Below are positions 33,293 through 45,900 of a DNA stretch of 64,000 nt, in pieces (within the stretch, counting starts at the first letter, position 1; each line of letters opens with the position of its first letter). The notes under the pieces were generated by a model. That model was not told the DNA's origin. It did not search any database and saw nothing but the letters and a program-made list of their open reading frames with translations. The stretch lies in NCBI RefSeq assembly GCF_000699445.3, contig NC_067196.1, positions 33,500,616 through 33,564,615 on the forward strand, in the 5' to 3' direction. Source of the stretch: Schistosoma haematobium. Its lineage: Eukaryota; Platyhelminthes; Trematoda; Strigeidida; Schistosomatidae. A program made the position numbers and the translations under genes.

Positions 33293-33749
33293 ATTTTGAG
33301 GTTGCTGAAATACAAATACATTTACTGTCAGAAAAATTTTAACATTAATTAAACTCTCAGAAAAGATTGTTGAATTTAAATTCTTTTATTTGATTTATGC
33401 TATTTTCTTTAATTTCATTCTCGACATTTGATCAATTAATATAAATTCATTTGATTCTTGTCTTTAATCTCTGTACTTTGTGGATATGGATTGATTGATG
33501 TATAAAGATATTTATTACTGAAAATATATGACGTAACAAAGTACAAATTATCTGAAATAAAACAACCTAGATTATCAAGTTCACTGTATATACATATGAA
33601 GAGAGTGAGAAAGAGTAAGAAGAAAGGAAAGGAGATCTATTAATAATCTGAATATAAGTATTAATTAATATTTTTAATTATTATTGTCTGAAAAACAATA
33701 CTCAATTAAATTGTGCATTGAGTAGAGAGTTATTAATAAATATATTTTT

Positions 33750-33925
33750 CATGATATCCCAATGAGTAGATACATTGTATTTCTGATGTTTCGTGACTTA
33801 ATGTTAGCCACTTCTTCAAAGTAAATAAATAACTAAATTCGGCTATAGATTTCTTTTTAAAAAAGTAGCTTACATTAAGTCACGAAATGTCAAAAATACA
33901 ATATTTCTACTCATTGGGATGTAAC
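33750..33925. repeat. Family F foldback repeat (F1)
   Basis: Arms of about 60 bp (33752-33815 and 33865-33922) are near-perfect inverses, starting 'tatcccaatgagtaga'. Related arms occur at 46.9/47.6 kb and 58.7 kb. Confidence 0.75.
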
Positions 33926-34575
33926 AAAAATTATATATTTATTATTATTTTTCTACCTAATGGTCAATATATTTGTAAATGACAAGTACAACCCAGACAA
34001 AAGTAATATTAACCATAATATTTATTGTACAAGATGAAAAGAGTCATAAAAGTGCGCTGTACCGCTTTGATGTGGACAATCAATAAACTATTCTAGACTT
34101 TATGAATAATGCCATGTGAGTTTAAATATCGTTAGCTAGTTAGTTAAAAGAATAATTTATATTGAACTGTTTCCGAAGGTTTATAGTAGAATTAGATATT
34201 GTCTAGATAATGTACTCAAACGTTATAAGTTCCAACCATACAGATATTCAAGTAACAATCATTGGCCAATTTTATTTTTCTTTAAATGAACTGTTTTTAT
34301 TTGATCTAGGATAAAAAAAAAGTTGTTTGACTTCGGTTTAACATTTTCACACAATCTAAACAAAACACTTAAATAACTGTATTTTGTTTTATTCACCTAT
34401 CCATTCATCTAACCAGTATAAAGTAATTTGGTGTCATGTTATATGTAGGAAAACTCAGTATTTATCTTTTATGATACACAATGATAAATCTAGTAAAGCA
34501 CTGATAATTTTGACACAGAATGTTATCAATATAAATGATAAATTTCGATCGAACAATGAGATGACAGAGTTGATC
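33926..34575. other. AT-rich DNA, nothing recognised
   Basis: A 68-codon ORF (34384-34587) follows an acceptor-like site ('ctaaccag', about 34419). No family was recognised and it runs into PLE terminal sequence. Confidence 0.3.
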
Positions 34576-34650
34576 TGGAAAATGTGATGTATTTGCGCTA
34601 ATACATTTCGAATGATCTGGTCACACATATACTTGTCAGGGCATTTTATA
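34576..34650 (-). ncRNA. PLE-type hammerhead-like motif, left arm
   Basis: On the minus strand CTGACAAG is followed by a partly paired stem II, CGAAA, a 6-bp stem III (TGTATT/AATACA) and the triplet ATC. The conserved G8 is replaced by A, so it is probably inactive. Confidence 0.45.
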
Positions 34651-35104
34651 TGAAAATTAATAAAGGTTAATTAAATGAAAGTTCAAGTAAAAAAGGTAAC
34701 AAAAGGGAGAAACAATTTTACATCGTATAAAAAGAATACGAAATTGTCGCGTTATTCTAGGCCATAGAATGACATAAGGATTACCACGGTAAATTCAAGG
34801 TTACGACAAATTGTTTTTGTACACATAAGGAGGGTTTACATTAACGAATAGCCAAGGCTTCAATAAACTTGAGAATTCCTCCTTGACAATATCTATGCAA
34901 CGTTTAGAAAGCTGTATTTATGTCAATTTTGTGCCCCGTTTCATTAATATGTTTCGCTATCGATGGACCTGGTTTTCTACCTCCCTCGTTGGTTGGATCA
35001 TTTGACACACACTGATTTTGAAGCCATCTAGACACATGTTCAATGACCCTTGATTGCATTGTTCGATTACTCCTCCTCATTTAATTGACCTTTATTAAGT
35101 TTCA

Positions 35105-35180
35105 TATAAAATGCCCTGACAAGTATATGTGTGACCAGATTGTTCGAAATGTATTAGTGCAAATACATCATATTTTTCGG
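35105..35180 (+). ncRNA. PLE-type hammerhead-like motif, right arm
   Basis: Same layout as the left arm, including the G8-to-A change: CTGACAAG from 35116, CGAAA near 35145, stem III TGTATT/AATACA and ATC ending at 35169. Confidence 0.45.
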
Positions 35181-38129
35181 ATTAACTCCCTCTTCTCATT
35201 CTTCTATCGAAATTTATAAAGCGGACTAATTGCTTTAAATAAATGATAAAAAACGAACATTTACATTTAATCACTGATGAGAAAAACATTGTTAACGTTA
35301 CTGACAACAACCCATGCAATATTTTTAAATATATTGCTAATTAGAACACAATAAAATATTGAATACCCGAATTAACTATTCAAATGCTTCCTAGCTTTTC
35401 TTTACTATGAAATGAATATCCTATAAAGAACTGTGGTTAATCAATCCCTTCAAGAAACCATTTTTAGTCTGGTATTGACTGTTGTTTACTTCAGTGGAAC
35501 TGTAAAAGTGAGAGAAATACATATACTTAGAAACTGATATTCGAACATTCCGTCGGTCAAACACACATGACTAAATGAATGTTTTTTTCGAAATCCTATA
35601 CAATTTCTTTATACATTCTTTATCAATGAATCTACAAAATGTTCTTTAAATAAACACACTTTCACATTATAATGTGGTATGGATTCTGTAATTGGATAAT
35701 TACATTCAACTAACTTGATTACAACAATATGAGGTACTTGATATGGACTGTTTCTTAGTTAAGCTACTTGGTAATTTATTATGTTAACTTGTAAACTATT
35801 AAGATAACCTATTGTTTAAATTATGAATAAATAATATTCATAAGGCTTACCTAGTCTTATTTTCGTGTAGTAATAGGATAATGAATTACATGTGTATCGA
35901 TTATATATTCTGAATAATAATAAAATAGATATATCTTTTAGAAATTTGGTTTTCCTTTTGTTTTTTTTTCTTTTTTTGAAAAAAACAAATTATGTAACTA
36001 TGCAAATATTGATAATACCTTTTTGTTTCTATGATCATTAGTAAATGTAAATTAGTTGTGAGTAACGAAATGTTCTATTTATTTATTTTTTTATTATTTT
36101 TTTAATTTTCTATAACTGGATACATTGTCAGTAACTATATGATAACTTAGGTCAATAGTTTTTGCATGCAATACTAATGTTCGGTATTTCGACAGGAAAA
36201 AGAAATTTTCTATTTTTTTTAAACAAGTATTTATTATATGCAAAATTTATATTCCATTCTATCTGAAACTACATTTTGACTTGTTTTATTCCATGTTGAC
36301 ACGGAAAATATGGTAGTTAATGAAAAATTAACTGAAAACAGACATCAAGTGTAATATTATGTAAATATTTGGTAAAAGTGAATAGCCATTTAATAAATGT
36401 CTTCCCTAGTAAATAAACTTCAATGTTAAGCAAATATTTCCAATATATATATATATATATATATGGGAAACTTGATTCATATCCCTAATGGTCTTTCACA
36501 ACCTAATTAGTATTAGATTTTCATCGAAAATTAAACTAAACAAAATACAGATAATTTATTGATGTTTTAGTAGTTTTACTGTCTCATTGCCAAATATTTA
36601 TTTGCTTAATCAGTATCATAATGCTATTATTCATTACATATCTTTTATTGTAATTAAGTTGGAATATATTTCAAAATTTGTGGATTTAGTCATATTTAAC
36701 TTTCAAAATAATTATATTTCTTTGATAGTACTGTTTAAGGTATTAGATTTCAGGAAGTATATCTGAAAAGCATACTAAATGATATTCATACATCGGTTGG
36801 TAGATTATTTAAAGTCTAGATGATTTTATTTTGATCGATTGTTATGTGGATAGCATACTGAGTTAAATAAGACGATACTGCTTTCGATTCCTGAGGATCC
36901 CACAAGCGATACCGGGTTGATAAGTTATTAATCCATTCCATAATAAAAGATATCTTTAAACTGAACTAACGTAGTAATACTATATAGTTAGACTGATTAA
37001 CTATTATATATTTCAACGCGATACTTTACTAGATGAAAGCATCTGTATATTTTAATAACATGAAGGATTTTGAAAGGATATGAAGATTGACACTGACTGG
37101 ATAGTCATGGCACATGAAGAGGAATTAAACAACTGTTTTGGTTATTAATTAGAAGTAATCTATGACTATCTTTAAGTTACGGGCAGGTGTATGATTTAGA
37201 TATTCTGTTACAAGTAATACCAAAAAAATGCTGTGCTCAACCTTAAAATACAAGCGTAATGCAATAAAACAAATTCACCTTGTAGTAAAACATTTGCTTT
37301 GATATAAATAGCACTTTTAATAATGAAAGTATTGATTATGTGTCTACAAAACATAAAGTTAGTAACACATCTTAGAACCACTAACTAAACAAGTGTATTC
37401 ACAAATAACCAACTGTGTAATGAGATGGCTTTCTCAATTGAAATGATTTCTATTGTCAGAGAAATGTATTACAAGAGTGATCATTTTTACGATTTCACCT
37501 CTTTACATCAAGGTATTGTTGAATTCATCAATAATGATAATGAATCAAATCCTCAACTTGAAATATATTAGTGAGACATCCGTAGAAAGTTTGTTGATAA
37601 ATTTCAACATATTTAGTAACAAATTTTATTTGTCAGTGTCTCGAAAGATTAACAGTACTACTGTAAAAAATAATAATATAAACTTATGTTATGAAACATT
37701 TCAAGGAACTAAGAAAAAGCATTTCACTACACCGATGAATAACTAGAAAAATGTTCACCAATTAGTCTTAGGAATGTTTCTTTTTTTCCATGTTTTTGTA
37801 ATGATGCAAAATTGTCCAAACTTTAGACACAGAAACAAAAAACAAACCAAGTCAATATTTTCTTTATTGATTTAAATTAGGAACGTGATTTTATTATTGT
37901 AATAATCCGTAAAACAGAACTGTTTTTATTTGGTGATATAAATATTCTTTGAATTCCTTTAAAATTGAAAACCGTTTCATTGTTTGTTTGCATTTACTTA
38001 ATGTGATTAACGGAACACTTAGAATGTTAGTGTATATTTCGCATATCTATCAAAATCATTTGAAACTAGTTGATCACTGATAATCCTATAAATAACCATT
38101 GAATTTCGGAACTTAATTAACACTGAAGA
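35181..38129. other. Long AT-rich stretch, nothing firm
   Basis: A (TA)n run lies near 36450. A tRNA-like scrap with a B-box-like TTTCGATTCC lies near 36885. A 97-codon ORF (37453-37746) follows an acceptor-like 'tattgtcag' and could be a terminal exon, but no family was recognised. Confidence 0.3.
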
Positions 38130-38360
38130 CAAATGTTTTTTGAAGTTAGACATTACCACCATTTTATGCCGGCTCAGTGATCTAGTTGGTCAAGCGCTTA
38201 GCACGAGACTGATAGGTCCTGGGTTCGAATCTCGCGGGGTGCGGAATCGTGGATGCGCACTGCTGAGGAGTTCCATACTAGGACGAAACGGCCATCCGGT
38301 GCTTCCAGGTTTTCCATGGTGGTCTAACTTCAATTGACTCATGATTCCAATCTGTGGAAT
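38130..38360 (+). repeat. Type B SINE, single plus-strand unit (B7)
   Basis: Contains the tRNA-like head (A box TGATCTAGTTGG near 38176, B box GGTTCGAATCTC near 38222), a hammerhead with GTTC in stem II and the right end. A 65-codon ORF through it is incidental. Confidence 0.8.
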
Positions 38361-38924
38361 ATATGTCTATTACATTTTCCTGTGGTAATTGAAGCTTGTA
38401 TAGTGAAAGTTACTTTGGTATTTTCATATTTATATCTAAAATGTAATTTATAAGATTTAAAGAGGAAAAAAGATAGTGTTATTGTAGTGTTGTTTACGTT
38501 GTAGTAAATTTTGGTTTACAAATATATTTTTTGATACATTCACATGTATGTAAGTTAATAACATTACTGTCTTCTAACAAACTGTTCCATAAACAATAAA
38601 TTAGTTTTAACCAAAGTAATAATTACGATCTAGGCAATTATAATTAGAATGTTATTAGATGGATTTATCGAAAATTTTATTTAAAATAAATAAGCGAACA
38701 CTTTTAAATAGAATGATTCCGTTGTACTGATACTTAATATTTAAAAAGGTAATCATTTCATTGACAATTACTAAATAGAACAATAGTGACAGGAAATGTG
38801 CAAATGATTCATAAAGTCAATTTGAATATTCGTGAAAATTCTATCCATTCGATCTGTAAAGTCTGGTGTTTAATTGCAAGAAAGAAAGTAGAGCTAATGT
38901 ATTGATTAATTTCTCTTGCAACTG
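38361..38924. other. AT-rich DNA, nothing recognised
   Basis: No gene or repeat copy was recognised. Confidence 0.4.
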
Positions 38925-39533
38925 TTCTAGGGCTACTACCGGTCTTCAGGCCCTGGTTAAATTGGGAGGGACGAACGTGAAGTTGTCATCCCCATCCAGT
39001 AAAAAGCAATCTTGCTAAACAACACGCTAACCAGATTAAACAACTTTGCCCTCCCAGTTGAAGAAAGATTTATGACACCTCATGATGAAAGCCGAGATTC
39101 TTTGGAGGTTACGAAGTCTGTTCCCTTTTTAATAACCGGAGCAACAACGTATATAGGCACATGGAATGTTCGGACAATGTGTGAGACCGAGATGACTTGG
39201 AATGAGCGAAACCCATTGAACTCAAGCTGGACAGCAAAGGCTAGATTGGGAAGAGATGCTACTGTATTCTGATTATGAAGAAGAAAATGCTCCATACACT
39301 CATGGAATTGCTGTGATGCTGTCCAGAGAAGAACGGAATGGACTTAAAGGACAGGAATCTCACGGATCTAGGGTCATCAAAGCATAATTCAAAACAAAGG
39401 AGGGAATCACCATGAACGTTATCCAATGTAATGCACCCACCAATTATAGCATGATAGCGATGAATGGAATCCGTCATTATACATAAACTACTTGAATTAT
39501 GAAAAAGCATTTGACAGGGTGAATTGGAGAATA
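38925..39533 (+). mobile_element. RTE element with internal deletions
   Basis: It carries the 5' UTR and start of the endonuclease ([13 protein letters not shown]), then frameshifted endonuclease sequence. It jumps at about 39455 to the RT motif YEKAFDRVNW. The rest of the RT and the 3' end are missing. The ORF ending at 39272 is this wreck. Confidence 0.85.
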
Positions 39534-40261
39534 TTATTTTATATTCTATTATTATATTATTTTATTTCACTCATTCATATATTTACAAATATATTTTCTT
39601 CCAAAGAATAAATTCAGTAAAGTTTAAATAATGTCTAGGATAACATATTGTCAATTATCAACGAAAGTGTTTATTTCGTTAAATGAATCAACGCCCAATT
39701 ATTTTGTTTGATTTTATGAATACTCCAGTTAAAAATTAAATCAAACGAATGTATCAATTCACTGGTTACACTTTTTCGTAGTTTATATACTCTAATTTGT
39801 ACAACAGCTGAAATATAATTATACAGATATAGGTGTAGTTACGATAACCAACTATAAAATGAGTGAATATTTCAATTCATTAAAACAAAAAAGTAGTTTC
39901 GTTTGTTTTTTAAATATTTTTTTTCAAAAAAACAACAGTCTGAATCCTGCATCTTCGAAATATCAACTGTTCTCGTTAACTATTATCATACAAGAAATAG
40001 TTGACATTTTCACTCATCCGGTTACGTTTTAGACGAAACGGGTTTGTGAACAATGTTAATTTAATGTTATTTATTAAATTCATAACTCACATGGATTATG
40101 TTCATAGAAACACAGTTATACACATTTGATGTAAATGCATATTCAAATTATCAAGAATAGTTAACTAAAGAGAAATGGTACAATGTGTATCAAGTAGCAA
40201 ACTATTATCAAAATTAATCAACTAACTATTTAAAAATTTAATTTCTAAACTTGAATGCGTT
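39534..40261. other. AT-rich DNA, nothing recognised
   Basis: No gene or repeat copy was recognised. Confidence 0.4.
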
Positions 40262-40450
40262 ATTTCATTGAGATCATGAGTCGATCGGTGTTAGACCAAT
40301 ATTGATAAGCTGAAACCCTGAGCGGCCTTTCATCTTAGTATGGGACTCCTCAGCAGTGCGCATTCATGATCGATCACGCGATTCAAACCCAGGACCATCT
40401 ATTGGTTAACGATATTGATGGAAGTCAACGATTTCAACAACCCTTTGCTG
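40262..40450 (-). repeat. Type B SINE, degenerate (B8)
   Basis: The minus strand carries the right end, a hammerhead with CTGAGGAG but no GAAA, and a B-box remnant. It breaks off before the A box. Confidence 0.65.
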
Positions 40451-41312
40451 ATAATAATTTATTCTTCATTAAAGCAAACTTTTTGGAGGATGAGAATTGA
40501 CATTTTGTACTATTTCACTTCTAATATTGAACTATTTTATATAACAAACAAAATATAGACTGATAAGAAACAGTGAAGAATATTTAGAACCCTTATTTGA
40601 TTTATCTTATCCACAATTATTAGCTAATGTTGATATAATAAACAACATATGAGCAAGCATTTTATGAGTTCCACAAATTATCACTGGTATTACGAGAACT
40701 TGAGTGTCAGGATATTAGTTTTGACTTATGTATGTTCTAAATTAATAAAAAGGAGAGAAAAAACGTATATATTACTTCCTGAAAAACAATTTGTAGGAAA
40801 TGTACTTCTAGTTTGGAGTTAAAAATAGGTTGTTTAATAAAACTGATTCTATCAAGGTAGAGAGTAAAACTCTTATATATATAACAAGTTCTAAAGTTTA
40901 TTACTAGGGAAACAAAATGCTGACGTTCTAATAAATTTTCATTTTAGACATAAGTGATATATGTTACTTAATAATTAGCGTTTAGACTTAAGTCTTCGTC
41001 CATGTTACATTTGGTTGGAGTTATTTATTCAATCGTAAACTCACAATATCTATAAGTATGTAACTGTTAGATATTTTAACTTCCAATGGATAAATTATGC
41101 CATATAAAGCTTGAGGTTCTTTCAAGAAAATGGTCTGAAAATGAACTAGCTTCGGAAATGCAAATACATTATTGATGAAGATGGAATGATATTGATGACT
41201 ATGTTAAATTTAAAAGTGCGACAACGATCACTAAGTATCGTTTTTTTCAAAAGTAAAGCTCCAGCATACTCCCTTTTTATAAAAGATGTATGTTACTAGA
41301 ATTATTGCTAAG
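40451..41312. other. AT-rich DNA, nothing recognised
   Basis: No gene or repeat copy was recognised. Confidence 0.4.
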
Positions 41313-41722
41313 TCGGTAGGATTTGATCTGCCCTAAGAAGGATCTGACATACATGGCATTGATTACCACCCAGTGATCAATCAATTGTAAATGCATTTCA
41401 GTTCTACGGGAGGTCATTCGCGGCCCGTGGTAATGTCTCTGACTGTGAAGCTGGGTGACACGGGATCGAATCCGTCAGGAAGCATCAGTTCCTTCAAGAT
41501 TACAAGTACACTTTACTGACAAGTGCCAAATAACACAAAACCTAGGTCCAGGGTATTCTGTTGACTACCTCCAACCACCATCTTATCTCAACATAATGCA
41601 CGCAATGTCGATTCACCTAAACTGGTGGCCACATTGCAACTTGGTCTGTAAGATTCGATCTGTACTAAGAAGCACCTAACAAACATGATATTGATCACCA
41701 CCTAGTGATCGATCAATTGTAA
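41313..41722 (+). repeat. Type C hammerhead SINE, more than one monomer (C2)
   Basis: The same arrangement as C1: about 80 bp at the left (41313-41391) recurs at the right (41645-41722), a period of about 332 bp. The head keeps GATCGAATCC but has lost part of the A box. The ribozyme is dead (CTGACAAG, and AAAA for GAAA). No clear target duplication remains. Confidence 0.75.
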
Positions 41723-42192
41723 ACTATTAGTACCTTTCGACAACTGTTATTATGTTTTATGACACAGAGCTGATGGAAAACAATGGTATGAAGAAGTTGA
41801 TTATAATAGCTTAACATCATATTATCAAAGATAAATTGATAAGAATTCTAATACTCATACACAAATTCAGGTCACTTTAATCCTCCCTGAAAGTTAATTT
41901 CCGTACGATTCTTCGTCTTTTTTTTTCTGTTTCTTATCAAAATGATAGTTTATTATAATTTTATACACATTTGTCATTTCAATATAAATAATCTTATTAA
42001 TCATTTTATTAAAAGATTCAAAATAGTCACTTATTCATATGGAAACATAAATAAAGTTAACATGAATCCTTCTTTTTTTTCTTCTTTTCAATGTTTTTCT
42101 TTTCATAAAAGTAACAAAAATAATGAAAAGACACACATTTACACACACACACACAAAAGAAAAAAGAAAAAAAAACAATACAATACAATAAA
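41723..42192. other. Probable 3' UTR and flank of the ephrin-like gene
   Basis: On the minus strand this follows the stop codon. It contains pyrimidine- and purine-rich low-complexity sequence (42076-42176) and a minus-strand AATAAA near 42005-42010 as a candidate poly(A) signal. Confidence 0.35.
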
Positions 42193-42932
42193 TTATACAG
42201 ATATATTAATAACACTTCCTAAATTAACTATATCAGTAGAAAAGATGTCAGTGGATTTATTAACTTTCACTGGAACTAAACATGTTAAATTATTATCAAT
42301 AGGATATGGACAAGTATAAAACTGTACATTATAATTATTATTTGTTAATGATGTTTGTGTTGTTGGTATTGTTAAAATTGGTACTTCATTATTTGTAATT
42401 ACTTGAATAGTAGATGGTGATTTATCTAAAATACATTTATTTAATGTATATGTATCTTGTACAATGTTAACAATATCAGAATTTCGTTTAGAATTATTCA
42501 TAAAATTTTCTTTATTATATTGTTCATTTAAAGTTGATTGAGTTATGAGTGTATTTGTTTGACTAGATTGATTTTGATGATTTTCAAATGATTTTCTAGT
42601 AAATGATGTTTCTAACATTTCGATAGGTGTTATAGATATTTCATTTGTATCATTAGTTGTATCGTTTGATTTATTTACTATATGTGATGAACAACATATT
42701 CTACATTGAGTTGATTTCTTTGGATGCCATAATGCACAAATCACAGCCTGTATTCCAATCAATGTAAGAAAACCAAGTGAACCTGGAATGAGAAGAAATC
42801 TATAACGTGTCCATGCTGATAATGTTTCAGTTCTGTGTGGATTTAATTTATATGTATCTGAGGTAACAGTATTAGGAGAACTATCTTTGTCATTAACAAA
42901 ATTATTTAATTTCTGAGTTGATGTTGATAACT
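42193..42932 (-). CDS. Ephrin-like gene, last exon: transmembrane helix and cytoplasmic tail
   Basis: A strong acceptor (pyrimidine tract ending TTAAACAG) precedes 42932, and the exon begins with two bases of a split codon. It encodes a hydrophilic Ser/Thr spacer, the helix [20 protein letters not shown], then HPKK and a cysteine cluster (CRICC). An Asn/Ser/Thr-rich tail of about 170 residues with scattered tyrosines follows. The protein ends VINISV, compatible with a class II PDZ ligand. An ATG at 42762 is internal and not the start. Tail sequence homology was not recognised. Confidence 0.8.
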
Positions 42933-45900
42933 CTGTTTAAGAACAAAAAAAGAAATCTATAATAAATTCGAAAAATATATTCAATAATGTCAGATAGCAG
43001 ATAAGGAATTCAACTAAAGGCCCCCAAATGCCCTGGTACGGCCGAGAGTGGGGAGAGTCCGCTCTTCCTCTCGAAATGCTCCCACATGGCCACGCGTATA
43101 TAGCCTCTAGCAGGGAAGTCTTACTCACTGCCTTCTCGTGGCGGGGGTGTTGTTTACGAAAATGAGAGGACGAAAAGCCAATGTCCGGCGCTTTAACCGG
43201 ACTCCAAATCAATGGTGCACATGGGCTACAGTATCTTGCGGGAACAAATGACGTATGAACCAACTGTTGGTCACCGGCTACCATGGGACTGCATATCCTT
43301 ACGACGCTCCACTGCCTTGTGGATCAGACCTTCAGGTCGAAGGCTCGGGGTGTGGCCCTCTAAGAAAACCACCTGCTTCGGTTTGGGCACCCGGGCAGTA
43401 TCACAGCCCCCACACAAATCAAATGAGATTTGTGTGGCGCATATGTATTTGGTGCCTCCTTGTACCAATATCTATGTGTTAAAATAAATAAATAAATTCA
43501 ACTAAAGATGAACAAATGAACTCTAGTCCTTCAAATTTACGAAAACAAAATATGTATTTCAAACATAACAATCATTTGTAACACTTTGAAGGCTCAAAAT
43601 CGTTAATGAAAAACTTGAATTGTTATTTTTAATCGGAAATTAATCTCTATAGAATAAAACCTTCAAGGCGTTTTCGAAACAAGCGATTCACAGATCAATA
43701 TTAGAAAAAATGCTTTACAGCATCATGAGTATTAAAGAATTACTTAATAGAATGTAAATATTCCGAAAGATTAATTATCAAGCAACTGGATGTATTTGAA
43801 TTTATTTGTGATTTTTTCCTCAATCGACATGGTTGATTCATTCATAGTTTAAAAGCCTTTCAAACTTCATCTCAGAATGATCAAAAATTTGGTCAAGGCA
43901 GGTTGCTGTATTCGAAAGGCGTACATTCTTTCCAAAACAAAGTGAATTGTTATGATGAGAATATCAGATTTGGATACGTATGTGATTATATGCGCAGTAG
44001 CAAGTTGTTGTTGAGTATTGAATAATTTGACGCTATTTTACGCACCTTTAGTCAGAAAGATTTTTAGACATTTTAATTTAAAAACGGTGACTTTTTATCA
44101 CCTATACCGGTTAACTCAAAAAAACTAAATTCATGCTCAGACATACAAAAGAAGCAAAACGCTTATTTAAATACTGTAAGGTATCACAATCATCCAAAGA
44201 ATACTGTAAATTATTTAGTAGCCTTTTATGATAATGAGTCCGTATGAAAGTTCACATGCTTTTCATTGTTTAATTGGAGTGCTCGTCTCGTTTGAATGCT
44301 TTAGAAATAAGTGTTTGAACACGAAATATATTAAGTGTCAACTAGTTATACCGTAATATGTATCTTTAATAAAACGATTAACAATCCATGAGCTCACAAT
44401 AACTATTTCATATTAATATAAATCCCTTAAAAAATGTAAGCAGAAGAAAAATTAAGTGCAAAGCTGAGTGATTAAATTGATATTTCCGTTAAGTTAGATG
44501 AGTGATAATACATATTAAAGCATAAATATTTTGCCGTTTGATTTTACAGGTCATATACAATGAGAAGGGAAGCACATTAGCTACTGAATAAATCATATGG
44601 GCCTTTTTAAAAATTAATTCTTATAAACAGTTTTGCATTCAGCATTTAAATAAAAGGGGATTAGGAAATAAATAATAAATACTACATTTTCGCATGTCCA
44701 TAATAATGTTTGTCTTGAAAATTAATTTCCTCTTACAATCGAGTAATTTCACGTAGCATCGAGAACTGTAGAGTAAACATAATAGAAGATCAGAATATCT
44801 CTTTGTGTAGTCGAATTATACCGCATCATGAATCACCTTAATGATGCAAGAAACAGGGTGATGTGTAGTGGAGAGAGTAAAGTGTGACTGGTCATTGAGC
44901 ATTAACATATAATCACTTAGTCTAATTGCTATTAGATGTGTGGTTTCCTCTCTAGGTATGTATTTCACTGAGTGATTAATTGTAATTGTGTTGAATGAAG
45001 TATTGCCTAGCATTCACCTTCCTGGTTGTGAATCATGTATCTAATATAACGTGATCTGATTTCTGTTTTGTGTACCATTCAAGTATCCAATCTAGCATAA
45101 TATACCGCAGATAGAGAGATAATATTTAAAACTATCTATTATGTAACAAGGTAGATTGTTTTGAATCGCAAAATTATGACACATCATACAACACGATACT
45201 AATTAAGAATATTTCAAAAACATAAGAAGCCACTTGTCCATGGATTACAGAAATTCAAGTACACTTTTGTTTACATCAGAATATGTGTAATATCACTTTG
45301 ATTACCTTGATTATTATTTACAGTTTTAGCTGGGACTAATTTAACAGCAATACGAAGATTGTAAATCGAGCATAAATCATGCTGACCTGAAACAAGAAAA
45401 ACAGATACATAATCAGTAATATATCACTATTCAACAACATTTTAACTATATAACAAGATAGCATCGATTAAAGTTTCTTGTTATATAGCTGAATGATATA
45501 CTTCAAAAGATTCAGTGAAGTAGCTTTCAAAGAACCGAGTAATTATGGTATAAATGTTATTAAATTTGTGAGTATTTTAGATGAAATACATAAATCAGCT
45601 ACGAAAGTCAGTATTCCCTTTTAATTCATTTGACTGTTAAACAAGATGGACTGCCATATATTTCAATATTCATTAACAAAATATCTGAAATACTTTTTTA
45701 TATAAATTAATTAAAATATATTTTAATGGTTGAGATCATGAAACAACTTAATCTAGACTACCGTGGAAAACCTGGAAGCACTAGACAGCCCCTTCGTCCT
45801 ATTGTGGGACTCCTCAGCAGTGCTCATCCACGACCACGCCCCCTGCGAGATTCGAACCCAGGTGGTCTAGTGGTCTAGTGGTTAAGTGCTCGCGCGCGAA

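Larger units (their letters stand above)
34576..35180 (-). mobile_element. PLE 3' fragment flanked by inverted terminal repeats
   Basis: Inverted repeats of about 95 bp (34583-34680 and 35080-35176) enclose a minus-strand PLE C-terminal tail. The tail reads, with frameshifts, as IAKHINETGHKIDIN, then FIEALAIR and NPPYVYK-like sequence. This is the GIY-YIG-associated end found in Penelope-like elements. PLEs are known for terminal repeats in direct or inverted order. Each repeat carries a hammerhead-like core. Confidence 0.7.

Noticed and set aside
36835..36960. tRNA-like segment with a B-box-like TTTCGATTCC
   Set aside because: No good A box at the right distance, no ribozyme and no second copy here. 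It is probably an old SINE scrap.
37453..37746. 97-codon ORF as a gene
   Set aside because: It has an acceptor-like site, but no recognised domain, no poly(A) signal nearby and no partner exon.
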